Below are positions 1 through 9,141 of a stretch of 64,000 nt of DNA, one piece after another. Source of the DNA: VAZQ01 sp963817015. Its GTDB lineage: Bacteria; Pseudomonadota; Alphaproteobacteria; Rhizobiales; Xanthobacteraceae. Location of the stretch: assembly GCA_963817015.1 (NCBI GenBank), contig CAWFMV010000019.1:124001-188000 (forward strand). Direction: 5' to 3'. The number at the start of each line of letters is the position of its first letter. The stretch's first letter is position 1. The notes below the pieces were generated by a model that was given only the letters and a program-made list of their open reading frames with translations, was not told where the DNA came from and did no database searches. The position numbers and the translations under genes were made by a program.

Positions 1-490
1 CGGCTTGCCGGCGCGGAGGAGGCCTATATCGCGATCGCGCCCGATCTCGATGCCGACCGCCGGCTCATCCGGGTCTCGGGACCGGTGCCGCTCGCGCGGC
101 CGTTTCGCGGTGCGCGCCTCGGTCGCCTACAAGGGCGCCTGGGTGCGCCGCACGCGCAGCTTTGCCCGTGATCCGCAAGGCGCGAAGGCGATGGCGAGCG
201 CGGACGCATGGCTGCCAGAGGCAATGCATGCGTTGCGCGAGCTTCTGCCAAGCAGGAGCTACTCGACGATTGCAGCATCGTTCGCACTGCTTCGAGCTGA
301 ACAGCATGCACAGATGAATAGCTGGATGGCGGAAAGCTGTATCGGAAGCTATCCGCTCGAGGTTGTTGCTACCTTGCCGGTGCACGGTAAGGAAGGGCCC
401 GCGCCGAGCACCTTCCTTGTACTTTCGGTCGACCTCGCCGTCGACGACGTCCCCTGGCTCGGCGCCGCGCCGTTCTTCGTGCGCGAATAG
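1..490 (+). CDS. Unassigned protein, C-terminal part (5' end outside window, one frameshift)
   Basis: The window opens inside this gene. Frame 1 gives a coherent peptide beginning RLAGAEEAYIAIAPDLDADR. Near positions 95-104 the reading must move to frame 2, which continues RFAVRASVAYKGAWVRR and runs to a TAG at 488-490. The C-terminus contains PLEVVATLPVH and DVPWLGAAPFFV. I recognise no catalytic motif. An M24-peptidase or creatinase-like N-domain is a weak guess only. The gene converges with the hydrolase gene that ends at 506, 15 bp away. Confidence 0.45.
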   Translation, partial: GLPARRRPISRSRPISMPTAGSSGSRDRCRSRGRFAVRASVAYKGAWVRRTRSFARDPQGAKAMASADAWLPEAMHALRELLPSRSYSTIAASFALLRAEQHAQMNSWMAESCIGSYPLEVVATLPVHGKEGPAPSTFLVLSVDLAVDDVPWLGAAPFFVRE

Positions 491-505
491 TTGCTCATCA
501 ATCTG

Positions 506-1393
506 TCAGGCGCCTCTGGACTGCGGATCACCGCGCAGGAATGGCGCAATGGCCTCGACCGTCGCGTCGGGAAATTCCTCGTGCACGGCGAGCTTGCCGC
601 AGGCAAGCTGCACGCTGCTGACGCTCGGGAGCGCCGCCAGCGCTTCCATTTCGGCGCGCGAGCGCGATGGCGTCTCGGCGCCATAGACGAGCAGGATCGG
701 AACTGCGGTCCGCCGTGCGAGATCGAGGAACTCATCGCGGCTGCGCAGCGGATCAAGCCGCCCGGTGACAAACCGCACCGACGCAAAACGAGCACCGGCC
801 GCCCGAGTGACCGCGAGCTTCTCGCGCAGTCGTTCCGCTGTCAGGAATCCGCGATCGACGTAGACATGGCCCGCGCCCATGTAACGAACGACTGGCTGGT
901 TGACGTTCAGGCGATAGATGAGCGGCCCGATGCCCCGAAGGTCGACCAGCCGGCACAGCCGATCGAAGAACGGTCGATGTCCGCCCATCATGGTTGGCAA
1001 TGGGCCCCGCCAGGTCGGCGCGATCAGGACGAGCCGCCCGGTGGCGGTCGCGTTTCCGGCGACGTGCTTGAGCGCATAGGATGCCGCATGCCCGGCCGCG
1101 ATGATCGCATGCGGATGCGGGAGGATGGAGGTGAGGAGGAAAGACAGGAACGCGGAGTAGACGTTGGGAGTCCAATCAAGGGCCGGACGCGACTGATCAC
1201 CGAAACCCGGCCAGTCGATCGCCGCGGTCCGATAGTGCGCGCTCAGGCGTTCCTGCAGCGGCCGCATCTCACGCCGGGTTGAGATCGAGCTGAGCGCCGG
1301 CAGGAGCAAAACGGATGGCCCGGAACCCAGCCAGTCGATCCCGATCCGGATCGTCTCGCCGCGCCACGACCACTCGATCTGTTCGGTTTGCAT
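506..1393 (-). CDS. Alpha/beta-hydrolase-fold protein lacking the nucleophile serine
   Basis: This intact 295-aa ORF has the alpha/beta-hydrolase layout: VLLLPALSS near residue 30 (oxyanion-loop region), AAIDWPGFGDQSRP at 57-70, and a C-terminal AVHEEFPD carrying the expected histidine near residue 271. The nucleophile elbow, normally GxSxG, reads A-G-H-A-A-S at 100-105, so alanine occupies the serine position. The acid region reads YGAETP, with Glu where Asp is usual. It may be a non-hydrolytic member of the fold, or a neighbouring residue may act instead. It is predicted cytoplasmic, with no signal peptide. No substrate can be named. Confidence 0.8.
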   Translation of the reverse strand: MQTEQIEWSWRGETIRIGIDWLGSGPSVLLLPALSSISTRREMRPLQERLSAHYRTAAIDWPGFGDQSRPALDWTPNVYSAFLSFLLTSILPHPHAIIAAGHAASYALKHVAGNATATGRLVLIAPTWRGPLPTMMGGHRPFFDRLCRLVDLRGIGPLIYRLNVNQPVVRYMGAGHVYVDRGFLTAERLREKLAVTRAAGARFASVRFVTGRLDPLRSRDEFLDLARRTAVPILLVYGAETPSRSRAEMEALAALPSVSSVQLACGKLAVHEEFPDATVEAIAPFLRGDPQSRGA

Positions 1394-1460
1394 GGAAGCA
1401 TTTTAGCAGGTCGGCGCTGAATGTGTGCGCATCCAGCGCCTCGCTGTATGTCGCGCTAGT

Positions 1461-3829
1461 CTAAAACTTCACATTTGCGAACGCGCGCACGCCGCGGCCC
1501 GGCATCAGCACCTCGTCCTTGGTGTAGGAGACGGAGTTGCGGATGTCGTCGTTGAGCAGGTTGGTTGCCGGTCAGGCCGACCGTCACCTCGCGTCACGCC
1601 ATTGCTGCGTGATCCGTGCGGGCACCCAGCGATAGCTGATCTCGGCCCGCAGATCGTTGTAGCCGGCGGTCGGCGTCTCGCCGATCAGCGCGATGTTGTT
1701 CTGCGCGAAGGCGTGCAGCAGGTTGACGCGCGCGAGCCAGTCGCTGTCGCGATAGAACAGCGCCGCCGCCGATGCGCACCGGCGGAATGCGCGGCACGTT
1801 GGTGCCGTCGGTGAAGGTGGCGCGCACGACATCGAACTGGTTCTCGATGCCCCACACGCCGGTCCATAGCGGCGCGACCTCGTACTGGCTCTGGAATTCG
1901 ATGCCGCGGAAGGTGGCGTCACGCTGCGAATAGACCGCCTGCTTCAACTCCTCGCCCGGTCGCCCGGCGATGCAGGCGTCCTCGCTCGCAGGTGTTGCCG
2001 GTGAGCCGCCGGAAGATGAAGCCGTTGAACCTCGTGTAGTAGCCGGTGAGCTCGAAGCGGAACGGCCCGGCGGCGCGCCGCATCCCGGCCTCGATCGAAT
2101 TGGCGACTCTCGATCTTGAGGTTGGGATTGCCGATGTCGAACGTCGCCGTCGCGTCGTGTGGCGCCGCGGGAGAACAGCTCCGCGGGCTTCGGTGCGCGC
2201 TCGACATGTTGCGCCGTGATGCTGCCGACGAGGTCCCACGGCAGGTTCTGGATCAGGCCGACGCTCGCGCTCTTGGGCGTGAACTCCGGGCTGCGCGCGA
2301 TCGAGGGGCCGATGTCGCCGGCACGCTCGCATCGAAGATGAGCGAGTGAAGTCAGGCACCGTGCCGTTTAGATCGACGTGCTCGATGCGGCCCGCGATCT
2401 GCGCCTTGGTGCGTCTCGCTGAACTTGAACTCGTTGAAGATGTAGCTGGCGACGCGCCGGTTGTTGTTCGGGTCCCACAGGCCGTTGAGCGGGCTGCCGG
2501 GATCGTCGGGGCTCGGCGCGGTGAGCTCCTGATGCCCGGCCTGCACGCCGATCGCGGTGGTCATCTCCGCGAAGCGCAGGTTGAACGGCTTGAGCGTGAC
2601 CTCGACGCGGCCTTCCTGCTCCTTGTTGGTGAAGGTCTGGCGCACGCCGTCGCTGCCGAGGTCGAGCGGATCGGCGAGCCCGATCTCGTTGTGCTTGTAG
2701 TCGGTGACGCCGCCCCAGAAGCGGATCACGTCGATGCACGTCGTGTCGGCGAGCGCCACTCGCCCTTGCTCAGCACCTTGGTCTGCGTGCGCGTCGATGC
2801 GGGTCTTGTGGTCCTCGCCGTCGATACCCGGGATGTGATAGAGCGCGTTGTTCTGCATCACCGCGACGCCGGCAAAGCCGCCGTCGAACAGATACGAGCC
2901 GCCCAGCGACCAGCCGTCGGTGCGCAGCCGAGGAGTTCGGCTGCCGTCCGTTGAACTGGCCCGGCTGCGTGGCGTTCGGGGCCTCGGCCGGATTGGGCGG
3001 AACCAGATACGGATATCTGGGAATGCGATAGTCGTCGGCCTGGCGACCGAACGCATCGGCATGGAAGGCGAAGTTGCCCTTGCCGGCGTCGAGCAGAAGG
3101 CCGCCGTTGACGCCATTGTCGACGCGTGGTCACGTTGCCGCGCGCCTCGACGCTGACGCAGCCGGCTTGGTCGAGCGCTGGCGGCGCCTTGGTGACCAAG
3201 GGCCGCGGGGTGTCGCCGGGGCGGCACGGCAGCGCCTCGGGAATGCGGTTGTTCTCCGACTAGACGACGCCGCCAATCGCCTGCGATCCATAGCGCAAGG
3301 TCGCGGGTCCGCGGATCACCTCGACCTGGTTGCTGGTCAGCGGGTCGATCGGAACGAAGTGGTCCTCGCCGAGATCGGATGCGCCGCCGCCGCCGATGCC
3401 GTTCTCGACGATGCCGACGCGATTGACATCGAGGCCGCGCATGATCGGGCGGCTCGACGCGCCAGGTGCGAAGCTCGATCCGGTAATGCCGGGCTTGCTG
3501 AACAGCAGGTCACCCAAGGTGGGACTGGCGTTACGCCTGATCTCCTCATTGGGTATGACCGTGACGGTCGCGAACTGGTCGGTGACCACGGGCAACGTAC
3601 CCTGCGCCGGTGCCGACGGCGCGGGTGGTGCCGCGGGCGCCGGTGTCGCGGGTCTCGCAGCTTGCTTCGGCTGCGCTGGCCGCGCTGCCGGCCGGCGCTG
3701 GATCGGGCTCGGCGCCTGCACTTCAACCTGCGGAAGGTCGACCTGCGAAAAGGCAACATCGCTGATGCTGCTCAAAGATAGGAACGTGGTGCTGCCCAGA
3801 AGCAGCGCATGATTGATCCTGATAGACAT
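1461..3829 (-). CDS. TonB-dependent outer-membrane receptor, ZnuD-like (several frameshifts)
   Basis: This is the last gene of the minus-strand TonB operon. The start is ATG 3829, preceded by GGGGAT. A signal peptide (FLSLSSISDVAFS) is followed by a Pro/Ala-rich linker and a plug domain with PIMRGLDVNRVGIVENGIGG and QVEVIRGPATLRYGSQAIGG. The plug resembles that of ZnuD-type zinc or haem receptors. After a stop near 3260 the barrel continues in other frames, with recognisable strands such as LGGSYLFDGGFAG, FRFELTGYYTRFNGFIFRR and LRAEISYRWVPARI. The protein ends GRGVRAFANVKF-stop at 1461, with the C-terminal Phe typical of outer-membrane barrels. At least five frameshifts are needed. The ligand, probably a metal or metal complex, is inferred from the family and operon only. 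Confidence 0.82.
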
Positions 3830-3936
3830 GTGTTGATCCCCAACATCGTAAATGCGTTTGCAGCGCAAGAAGCGCTGCGCCCCAAAGCCAGGGCATGGCG
3901 TCGCAAAGCGCGGCGATGCCGCTGGCGCAGTCGATG

Positions 3937-4312
3937 TCAGGCGAGGGGAGGTCCGCGGGCGCGCACGCGCACGGGTTTCGATGACGCAAGCTCAGACGTG
4001 ACGCTGAAAGTGAGACGCGCGGCTGTTACCGGACGCGGCAGCGGCAGCGAGATCGCGGGCGGCGGCACGCCGGCGCCAGCCATGTGGATCACTGCGCAGG
4101 TGGCGCAGTGATCGATGAGCGGCTTCAGCGGAACGCGTGGCCGCGTCGGTCGGCGCCGCCGGGACTTGTACAGCGCCTTGAGCAGTGAGCCGAGGCGATG
4201 CCGCAGAGCTCACACTCGCATGCACGTGGCCGAACGTGAGCGCCAGCTGGAGCGCCATCGCGACCAGCGCGCACCACGCTCCCACTCGCACATTCGTCCG
4301 GAACCAACGCAT
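3937..4312 (-). CDS. DUF2946-like small protein A (one frameshift)
   Basis: About 124 aa once one frameshift is removed. The ATG at 4312 follows AAGGAG, 21 bp after tonB. The N-terminus MRWFRTNVRVGAWCALVAMA carries one hydrophobic segment ending FGHVHA. The second half, in another frame, reads DHCATCAVIHMAG, a CxxC motif followed by His, and ends RARGPPLA-stop. Protein B at 6410-6781 has the same layout. DUF2946 proteins are often found near TonB receptors and copper genes. A role in metal handling at the membrane is an inference. Confidence 0.72.
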
Positions 4313-4333
4313 GTCGCGTCAACTCCTTGTGCC

Positions 4334-5000
4334 TCACTTGAGGCTGAAACGGACCGGCACGGTCACAGTGATCTCGCCACCTGCAAAGACCACCGGCGGC
4401 GGTGGAAACTGCGAGCGTTGCGTGAGCGAAAGCGCCTCCTGGTCGAGCGCAGATGACCCGGAGCTCGTCACCAGGCGGGTTGAAAGCACTTTTCCCTGGC
4501 GATCCATATTGAAGGCGATCTTGGCGACGCCTTGCTGGCGGTTGGCACGCGCCTCGGACGGATAACGCTTGTTGCGTTCCAGAATGGCGCTGATCTCCTT
4601 TTGCCACCTCGGCAGCAGGTTGGCGCCGGTGGTGTCCTGTCTCCCTTCCGTTGGTGCGGTCGTGGGGGCGGGTGGTGGAGTGTACTCCTCCACCGCCTTC
4701 GGCACCTCGGGCTTGGTCTCCGGCAGCATCGCAACGTCACTCGGCGCTTCGATCTTTCTCCTCGGTCTTTTCTTCCGGCTGCTCCTGCGGCGTCTCTGGC
4801 ACAGTCGGCGTCACGTCGGTGGCTGCGACCGGCATTTCGGCGAGCTCGATCACGATGGCGGCGCCTTGGCTGCTCTCGTCCGGGGGCGGCGCCCCAAGCA
4901 GGAGCGACGCCGCGATCGCGCCATGGGCGAACAGGATGATGGCTCCGCTCACCAGCCAGCGCAGCAGATCGGCTCGATCTTCAACAGTAAGTGCGATCAT
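4334..5000 (-). CDS. tonB: TonB energy-transducing protein (one frameshift)
   Basis: TonB carries ExbB/ExbD-derived force across the periplasm to outer-membrane receptors. The N-terminal part (4737-5000) has a membrane anchor, LVSGAIILFAHGAIAASLLL, then an acidic Pro/Glu-rich stretch. The C-terminal part (4334-4729) is a TonB domain with RYPSEARANRQQGVAKIAF and ends in VTVPVRFSLK. The parts are joined at an AAA run near 4751-4757: removing one A gives the continuous reading EEKIEAPSDVAMLPETKP. The ATG overlaps the exbD stop by four bases (ATGA), which implies translational coupling. Confidence 0.9.
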
Positions 5001-5424
5001 GGCACCGCTGCCTTCTCCAATCCGACCAGGGCGACCTTGAAATAGCCGGCGGCGCGCAGGAGATTCATCACCTCCATCAGCTCGCCGTAGGAAACGACCT
5101 TGTCGGCGCGCAGGAAGATGCGCATGTCCTTGTCGCCGTTGGTCGCCCGGTCGAGCGCGCCGCGCAGCGCCTCGCGCGCAACCGGCTGGTCGCCGAGCGC
5201 GAGCGAGAGATCGGACTTGACGGTCAGGAACAGCGGCTTGTCCGGCCGCGGCTGCGCCTGCGCGGTCGATGTCGGCAGATTGACCGACGAACGTCGACGG
5301 TCGCGAGCGGCGCCGCCACCATGAAGATGATGAGCAGCACCAGCATCACGTCGATGAACGGCGTGACGTTGATCTCGTGCACTTCGGCGAGCGTGTCCTC
5401 GCCATGATCGAGGCGAACTCCCAT
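4997..5424 (-). CDS. exbD: ExbD/TolR biopolymer transport protein (one frameshift)
   Basis: ExbD forms the proton channel with ExbB and energises TonB. From ATG 5424 the protein reads MGVRLDHGEDTLAEVHEINV, then a single transmembrane helix, PFIDVMLVLLIIFMVAAPL, with the family's conserved Asp. A frameshift near 5290 leads to NLPTSTAQAQPRPDKPLFLT and a periplasmic domain ending GYFKVALVGLEKAAVP. The corrected length of about 142 aa is normal. It lies between exbB and tonB. Confidence 0.9.
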
Positions 5425-5429
5425 GGCAC

Positions 5430-6280
5430 TCACTCGGCGGCCGACAATGTGGGTGTGCGCTTGGAGGCGGCGCATGCCGTGCCGGTCGAGATCGCGGCTG
5501 ACCCAGCGCAGGACTTCGGCGGAGGCATCCCCGACGAGGTCGCGATAGCCCGCGATCTGGCGCGAGAACACGTTGTAGATGACGACGGCCGGAATGGCGG
5601 CGGCAAGCCCGAGCGCGGTCGCGAGCAGCGCCTCGGCGATGCCCGGCGCGACGACCGCGAGGTTGGTGGTCTGCGATTTCGAGATGCCGATGAAGCTGTT
5701 CATGATGCCCCAGACGGTGCCGAACAGCCCGACGAACGGCGCGGTCGCTCCGATCGTCGCGAGCACGCCGGTGCCGCGCATGATGCGGCGGGCGGCGGCT
5801 TTCTCGATGCGCTCGAAGGCGAGTGCGACCCGTTCCTTGAGCCCGTCTTTCTCGAGCGCGCCCTCGGAGAGCCTGAGCTCGGCTGCGGCCGCCTCGATGA
5901 AGCGGCCCGTCGTGCTCCGGCGTCGGGGTAGTCGCTTGCAGCGGGTCGGCTGGGCGCTCGGCGAAGCGCCTGAGGTCGGCACGCAGCCGCCGCTTGGCCG
6001 CGATCAGCTCGATGGTCTTGGCGAGCCACACGGTCCAGGTCACGAACGATGCGATCGCAAGGCCGATCATCACCGCCTTCACGACGATGTCGGCCTGCAT
6101 GAACATGCCCCAGGGGCTGAGATCGCGCGGCAATGTGGCCACGTCGACCGGATTGCCCGTGGGGGGCTGCTCCTGTGCGGCCGCCAAATCGGCGGCGAGC
6201 AGGACGATGATTGAAAGCCCGTAGCCTGCGGCGAAACGCCAGCACGCCCAAAGCCGCTGCGGTAGAGTTCTGGTATTCAT
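5430..6280 (-). CDS. exbB: ExbB/TolQ-family proton channel subunit (frameshifted)
   Basis: ATG 6280 has a GAGGAT ribosome-binding site. A signal-like N-terminus ending LLAADLAAAQEQPP resembles long rhizobial ExbB proteins. The first helix (VVKAVMIGLAIASFVTWTVW) is followed near 5930 by a frameshift. The MotA/TolQ core continues with MRGTGVLATIGATAPFVGLF, GTVWGIMNSF and ALLATALGLAAAIPAVVIYN. The in-frame reading appears to run on into ExbD. A second small frameshift near 5460-5500 restores SAAE-stop at 5430, five bases before the exbD ATG, which is the usual arrangement. I therefore call separate genes, not a fusion. Confidence 0.88.
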
Positions 6281-6409
6281 CCTCGCATCCTCAACGCCTG
6301 CATCACTTGGCGGCGTGCCAATTGCGGAATGCGACAACGCCGCTCAGATGAGGTCGCGGCTCGCGCGCGTCATGACGCGGGCGATGCCGAAGACCTGCGA
6401 ATCGCGATG

Positions 6410-6781
6410 TCAGGCGAGGGGAGGTGCGCGGGCGTTGAACGGAAGCCCGGAATGGCTACTCGACTGCGCCTCAATGCGGGCTGTCAACCGAGCCTGGCTG
6501 GTGGGCAGCAGCGCCGCGACTGACGGCGGCTCTGCGGTCAGCAGGCCCGCCAGATGAATGCTGGCGCAAATGGTGCAGTAGTCCGCCACTCTGCTGTGCT
6601 TGGACGGAGCGGGCGGATCGTCAGCTGTTCCGGCGAGGGGCTGGGCGGCGGCGGATGCCAATGCCGCAGTGGCGGCTGAGCTGGCAAAATGCAGGTGCCC
6701 GAACGACAGAACGAGCTGGATGGCGAGCGCGAATAGCGCACACCAGGACCCAATTCTCATATTCCGCCGGAACCAGCGCAT
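6410..6781 (-). CDS. DUF2946-like small protein B
   Basis: Intact 123-aa protein and apparent first gene of the TonB operon. The N-terminus MRWFRRNMRIGSWCALFALA is close to that of protein A at 3937-4312. A hydrophobic segment ends FGHLHFA, and the CxxC block reads DYCTICASIHLAG. Both proteins end with a similar Arg-rich PPLA tail, and the DNA around both stops is nearly identical, which indicates a tandem duplication now separated by exbB-exbD-tonB. The cysteines and histidines suggest metal or haem contact, but that is inference. Confidence 0.78.
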   Translation of the reverse strand: MRWFRRNMRIGSWCALFALAIQLVLSFGHLHFASSAATAALASAAAQPLAGTADDPPAPSKHSRVADYCTICASIHLAGLLTAEPPSVAALLPTSQARLTARIEAQSSSHSGLPFNARAPPLA

Positions 6782-6993
6782 CGGACCTGCGAGCCGCCTC
6801 TGGGCTCGATCAAGCTAGCACCCTACGCGTGAAGGAGAATAGGCATCAGTTTGAACATTTTGTGATTGCCAGTGCCCGACCGCCGCCAGAGCAAACTTCA
6901 ATTGACGAACCGCCCTCCCGCCCCTAGTTTCCGCGCCAAATCCATTCCCACCGCCGCCGCGCGCGTCCAGAAGCTTGAAGCGAGCTTGCCGTC

Positions 6994-7120
6994 ATGAAAG
7001 TCCGTAACTCATTGAAATCGTTGCGCGGTCGCCATCGGGCCAACCGCCTGGTGCAGGCGCAAGGGCCGGGTCTATGTGATCAACAAGGTCCAGCGCCGGT
7101 TCAAGGCCCGCCAGGGCTGA
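6994..7120 (+). CDS. rpmJ: Ribosomal protein bL36 (one-base insertion)
   Basis: From ATG 6994 the reading is MKVRNSLKSLRGRHRANRLV, a clear bL36 of the alphaproteobacterial type without the zinc cysteines. The frame then breaks. Removing one A at about 7055 restores RRKGRVYVINKVQRRFKARQ and a TGA at 7118-7120, giving a normal protein of about 41 aa. The length of 127 bases is one more than a multiple of three. Because this is a ribosomal protein, the extra base is most simply a sequence error. It lies outside the usual ORF size cut-offs. Confidence 0.9.
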
Positions 7121-7225
7121 GCCGTGCCTGATCCCGTGGCCGTCCCGCATCGGCGGGCGATTTTCACGCGACTTTGACCCAACTACCGCCTTTGCGAGGC
7201 CTTGGTGGAGCGTTAAGCTGGCACC

Positions 7226-7964
7226 ATGGCCAATCGATTCCACGCTCTTTTCATCGCCGCCTTGCTCGCGACCGTGCCGGCCATGAGCGCGTCTGCTCAG
7301 GCCCCCGGTGCCCAGGCACCCGAAGTCAAGCCGCCGCAGGGCGACGGACCCAGCGACGGACCCAAGGTCGACCCGACCCCCGAGCCAAGGATCGCGCCCC
7401 CGGAACCCAGGATCGGCCCGAATCCGGAACCCAAGCTGGTCGAGCCGCCCGCCAATCTGCCGCGTCCGCAGACCGGCGACTCCAAGATCAACATCGACAA
7501 GCTGTTCGAGGCGCTCAAGATCGCGCCGACCGAGGAAAGCGCCAAATACGTCGAGAACCGTATCTGGGCGCTCTGGCTGGCAGCCGGTGGCGACACCAGC
7601 AATCTGCTGATGGGGCGCGTCAAGACCGCGATGGAAAAGAAGGAGCCCGACGTCGCGCTCAAGCTCCTCAACGCGATCATCGATCTCAAGCCTGAATTAC
7701 GTCGAGGCCTGGAACCGGCGTGCGACGATTTACTTCAACAACAAGGACTACGTCAGCGCGATCGCGGACATCCATGAGGTACTCATGCGAGAGCCGCGCC
7801 ACTTCGGGGCGCTCTCGGGGCTCGGCATCATCATGCAGGAGCTCGGCGACGACAAGGCGGCGCTCGAGGCCTACCGGCGTGCGCTCGCCGTGCATCCCAA
7901 GCTCGAGAAGGTTCCCGACCTGGTGAAGAAGCTGACCGAGAAGGTCGAAGGCCGCGAGATCTAG
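7226..7964 (+). CDS. Exported TPR-repeat protein (one frameshift)
   Basis: A signal peptide (FIAALLATVPAMSASAQAPG) is followed by a 60-residue Pro-rich linker with repeated PEPRI/PEPK units. An all-helical TPR domain follows, with NIDKLFEALKIAPTEESAK, AWNRRATIYFNNKDYVSAI and LEAYRRALAVHPKLEK. One extra A in GAATTAC at about 7695 breaks the frame; removing it joins IIDLKPD to YVEAWNRR. The protein is about 245 aa and periplasmic or anchored. It probably acts as a scaffold. No partner is evident from its neighbours. Confidence 0.82.
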
Positions 7965-8096
7965 CGTCCCGCTCCAACGATGTCGTTTTGCAGATGGCCG
8001 GGGTCTGCTGCCCGGCCATCTGCGTCTTTGGGTACGTGGTCTCGGCCGCGTCCTTGCACTAGCATTACGGCAACGACCACGTACGGGAGGATCGTC

Positions 8097-9054
8097 ATGC
8101 GCTTCGCACGCGCTATCCTGCTTGCGCTGCTGCTGGCGCCCGCCACTGCTTCTGCGCAGACTCAGAAACCCATCCGCATCATCGTGCCGTTTGCGCCGGG
8201 CGCGTCGGCCGACGGCATCGCGCGCGCGGTCGCGAACGGGCTCGGCGAGCGCAGCGGCCGGCCGGTCGTGGTCGAGAACAACGTCGGCGCTGGCGGCTCG
8301 CTCGGCCTCGTCGCCGCTCGCCAAAGTCGCCGCCCGATGGCGACACGCTCGGCGTCGGCGCGACCGGCGCGCTCCTGATCAATCCGCATCTGCCGAACTC
8401 GACCGCGCCCGATCTCCTGCGCGAGCTCGCGCCGGTCGCCAAGCTGATCGAGGTCGGTGTGATCGTGGTGGCGCATCCGACACATCGGCCCGACGAGCAT
8501 CAAGGACCTGATCGCGCAGTCGAAGGCGCGGCCGGAAGGCTTGAGCTACGGCTCGACCGGCGTGCATACCGGCCAGCACATCACCATGGAGCTTCTCAAG
8601 AAGGCGACCGGCGCGAACCTCACCCACATTCCCTATCGCGGCAGCGCGCCGGCCGTGGTCGACGTGCTCGCCGGGCAGATTCCGTTCGCGGCGGTCGACA
8701 TCACGTCGGCCTATCCGCATGTTGCGGCCGGCCGGCTGCGCGCGCTCGGCATGGGCGAGACCAAGCGCTCGGCCGCCGCGCCGGAAATTCCGACCATCGC
8801 GGAAGGCGGCGTGCCGGGCTTCGGGCGCGCCGGCGGCTTCATCGGGCTGTTTGCGCCGGCCGGGCACGCCGCCCGCGGTGGTCAAGCGGATTTCCGCGGA
8901 GGTTGCCGAGATCCTGAAGACTCCGGCCGTGCAGGCCAATGTGAAGACCTTGACCGCGACCGTGAACTACGAGGACGACGTCGACCTTCGCCAGCAACCT
9001 GGCAGCCGAATCGGCGCACTGGAAGGTCGTGATCGAAGGACCTGTTCCAAGTGA
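8097..9054 (+). CDS. Bug-family (TctC) solute-binding protein 1 (several frameshifts)
   Basis: ATG 8097 follows GGGAGG. A signal peptide (LLALLLAPATASAQTQKP) leads to the Bug hallmark IRIIVPFAPGASADGIARA and VVVENNVGAGGSLG. Further family blocks lie in shifted frames: GLSYGSTGVHTGQHITME, LTHIPYRGSAPAVVDVLAG and RLRALGMGETKR. At least four one-base shifts occur (near 8325, 8470, 8870 and 8985). The TGA at 9052 is the likely end. Bug proteins bind carboxylates or aromatic acids in the periplasm. No TctA or TctB membrane genes are nearby. A ThDP enzyme follows 87 bp downstream. Confidence 0.82.
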
Positions 9055-9141
9055 CGCCGCTATTTTGCGCAGCCACTCGATGGGGATGACCGCTTGCCGC
9101 GCGAAGTTGCGATCTGCGCCAGATCGTGGAGGAGAACAACA

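Noticed and set aside
4997..6337. A single long ExbB-ExbD fusion protein
   Set aside because: The continuous frame passes through shadow sequence. Correcting small indels restores separate exbB and exbD with the usual stop-start spacing.
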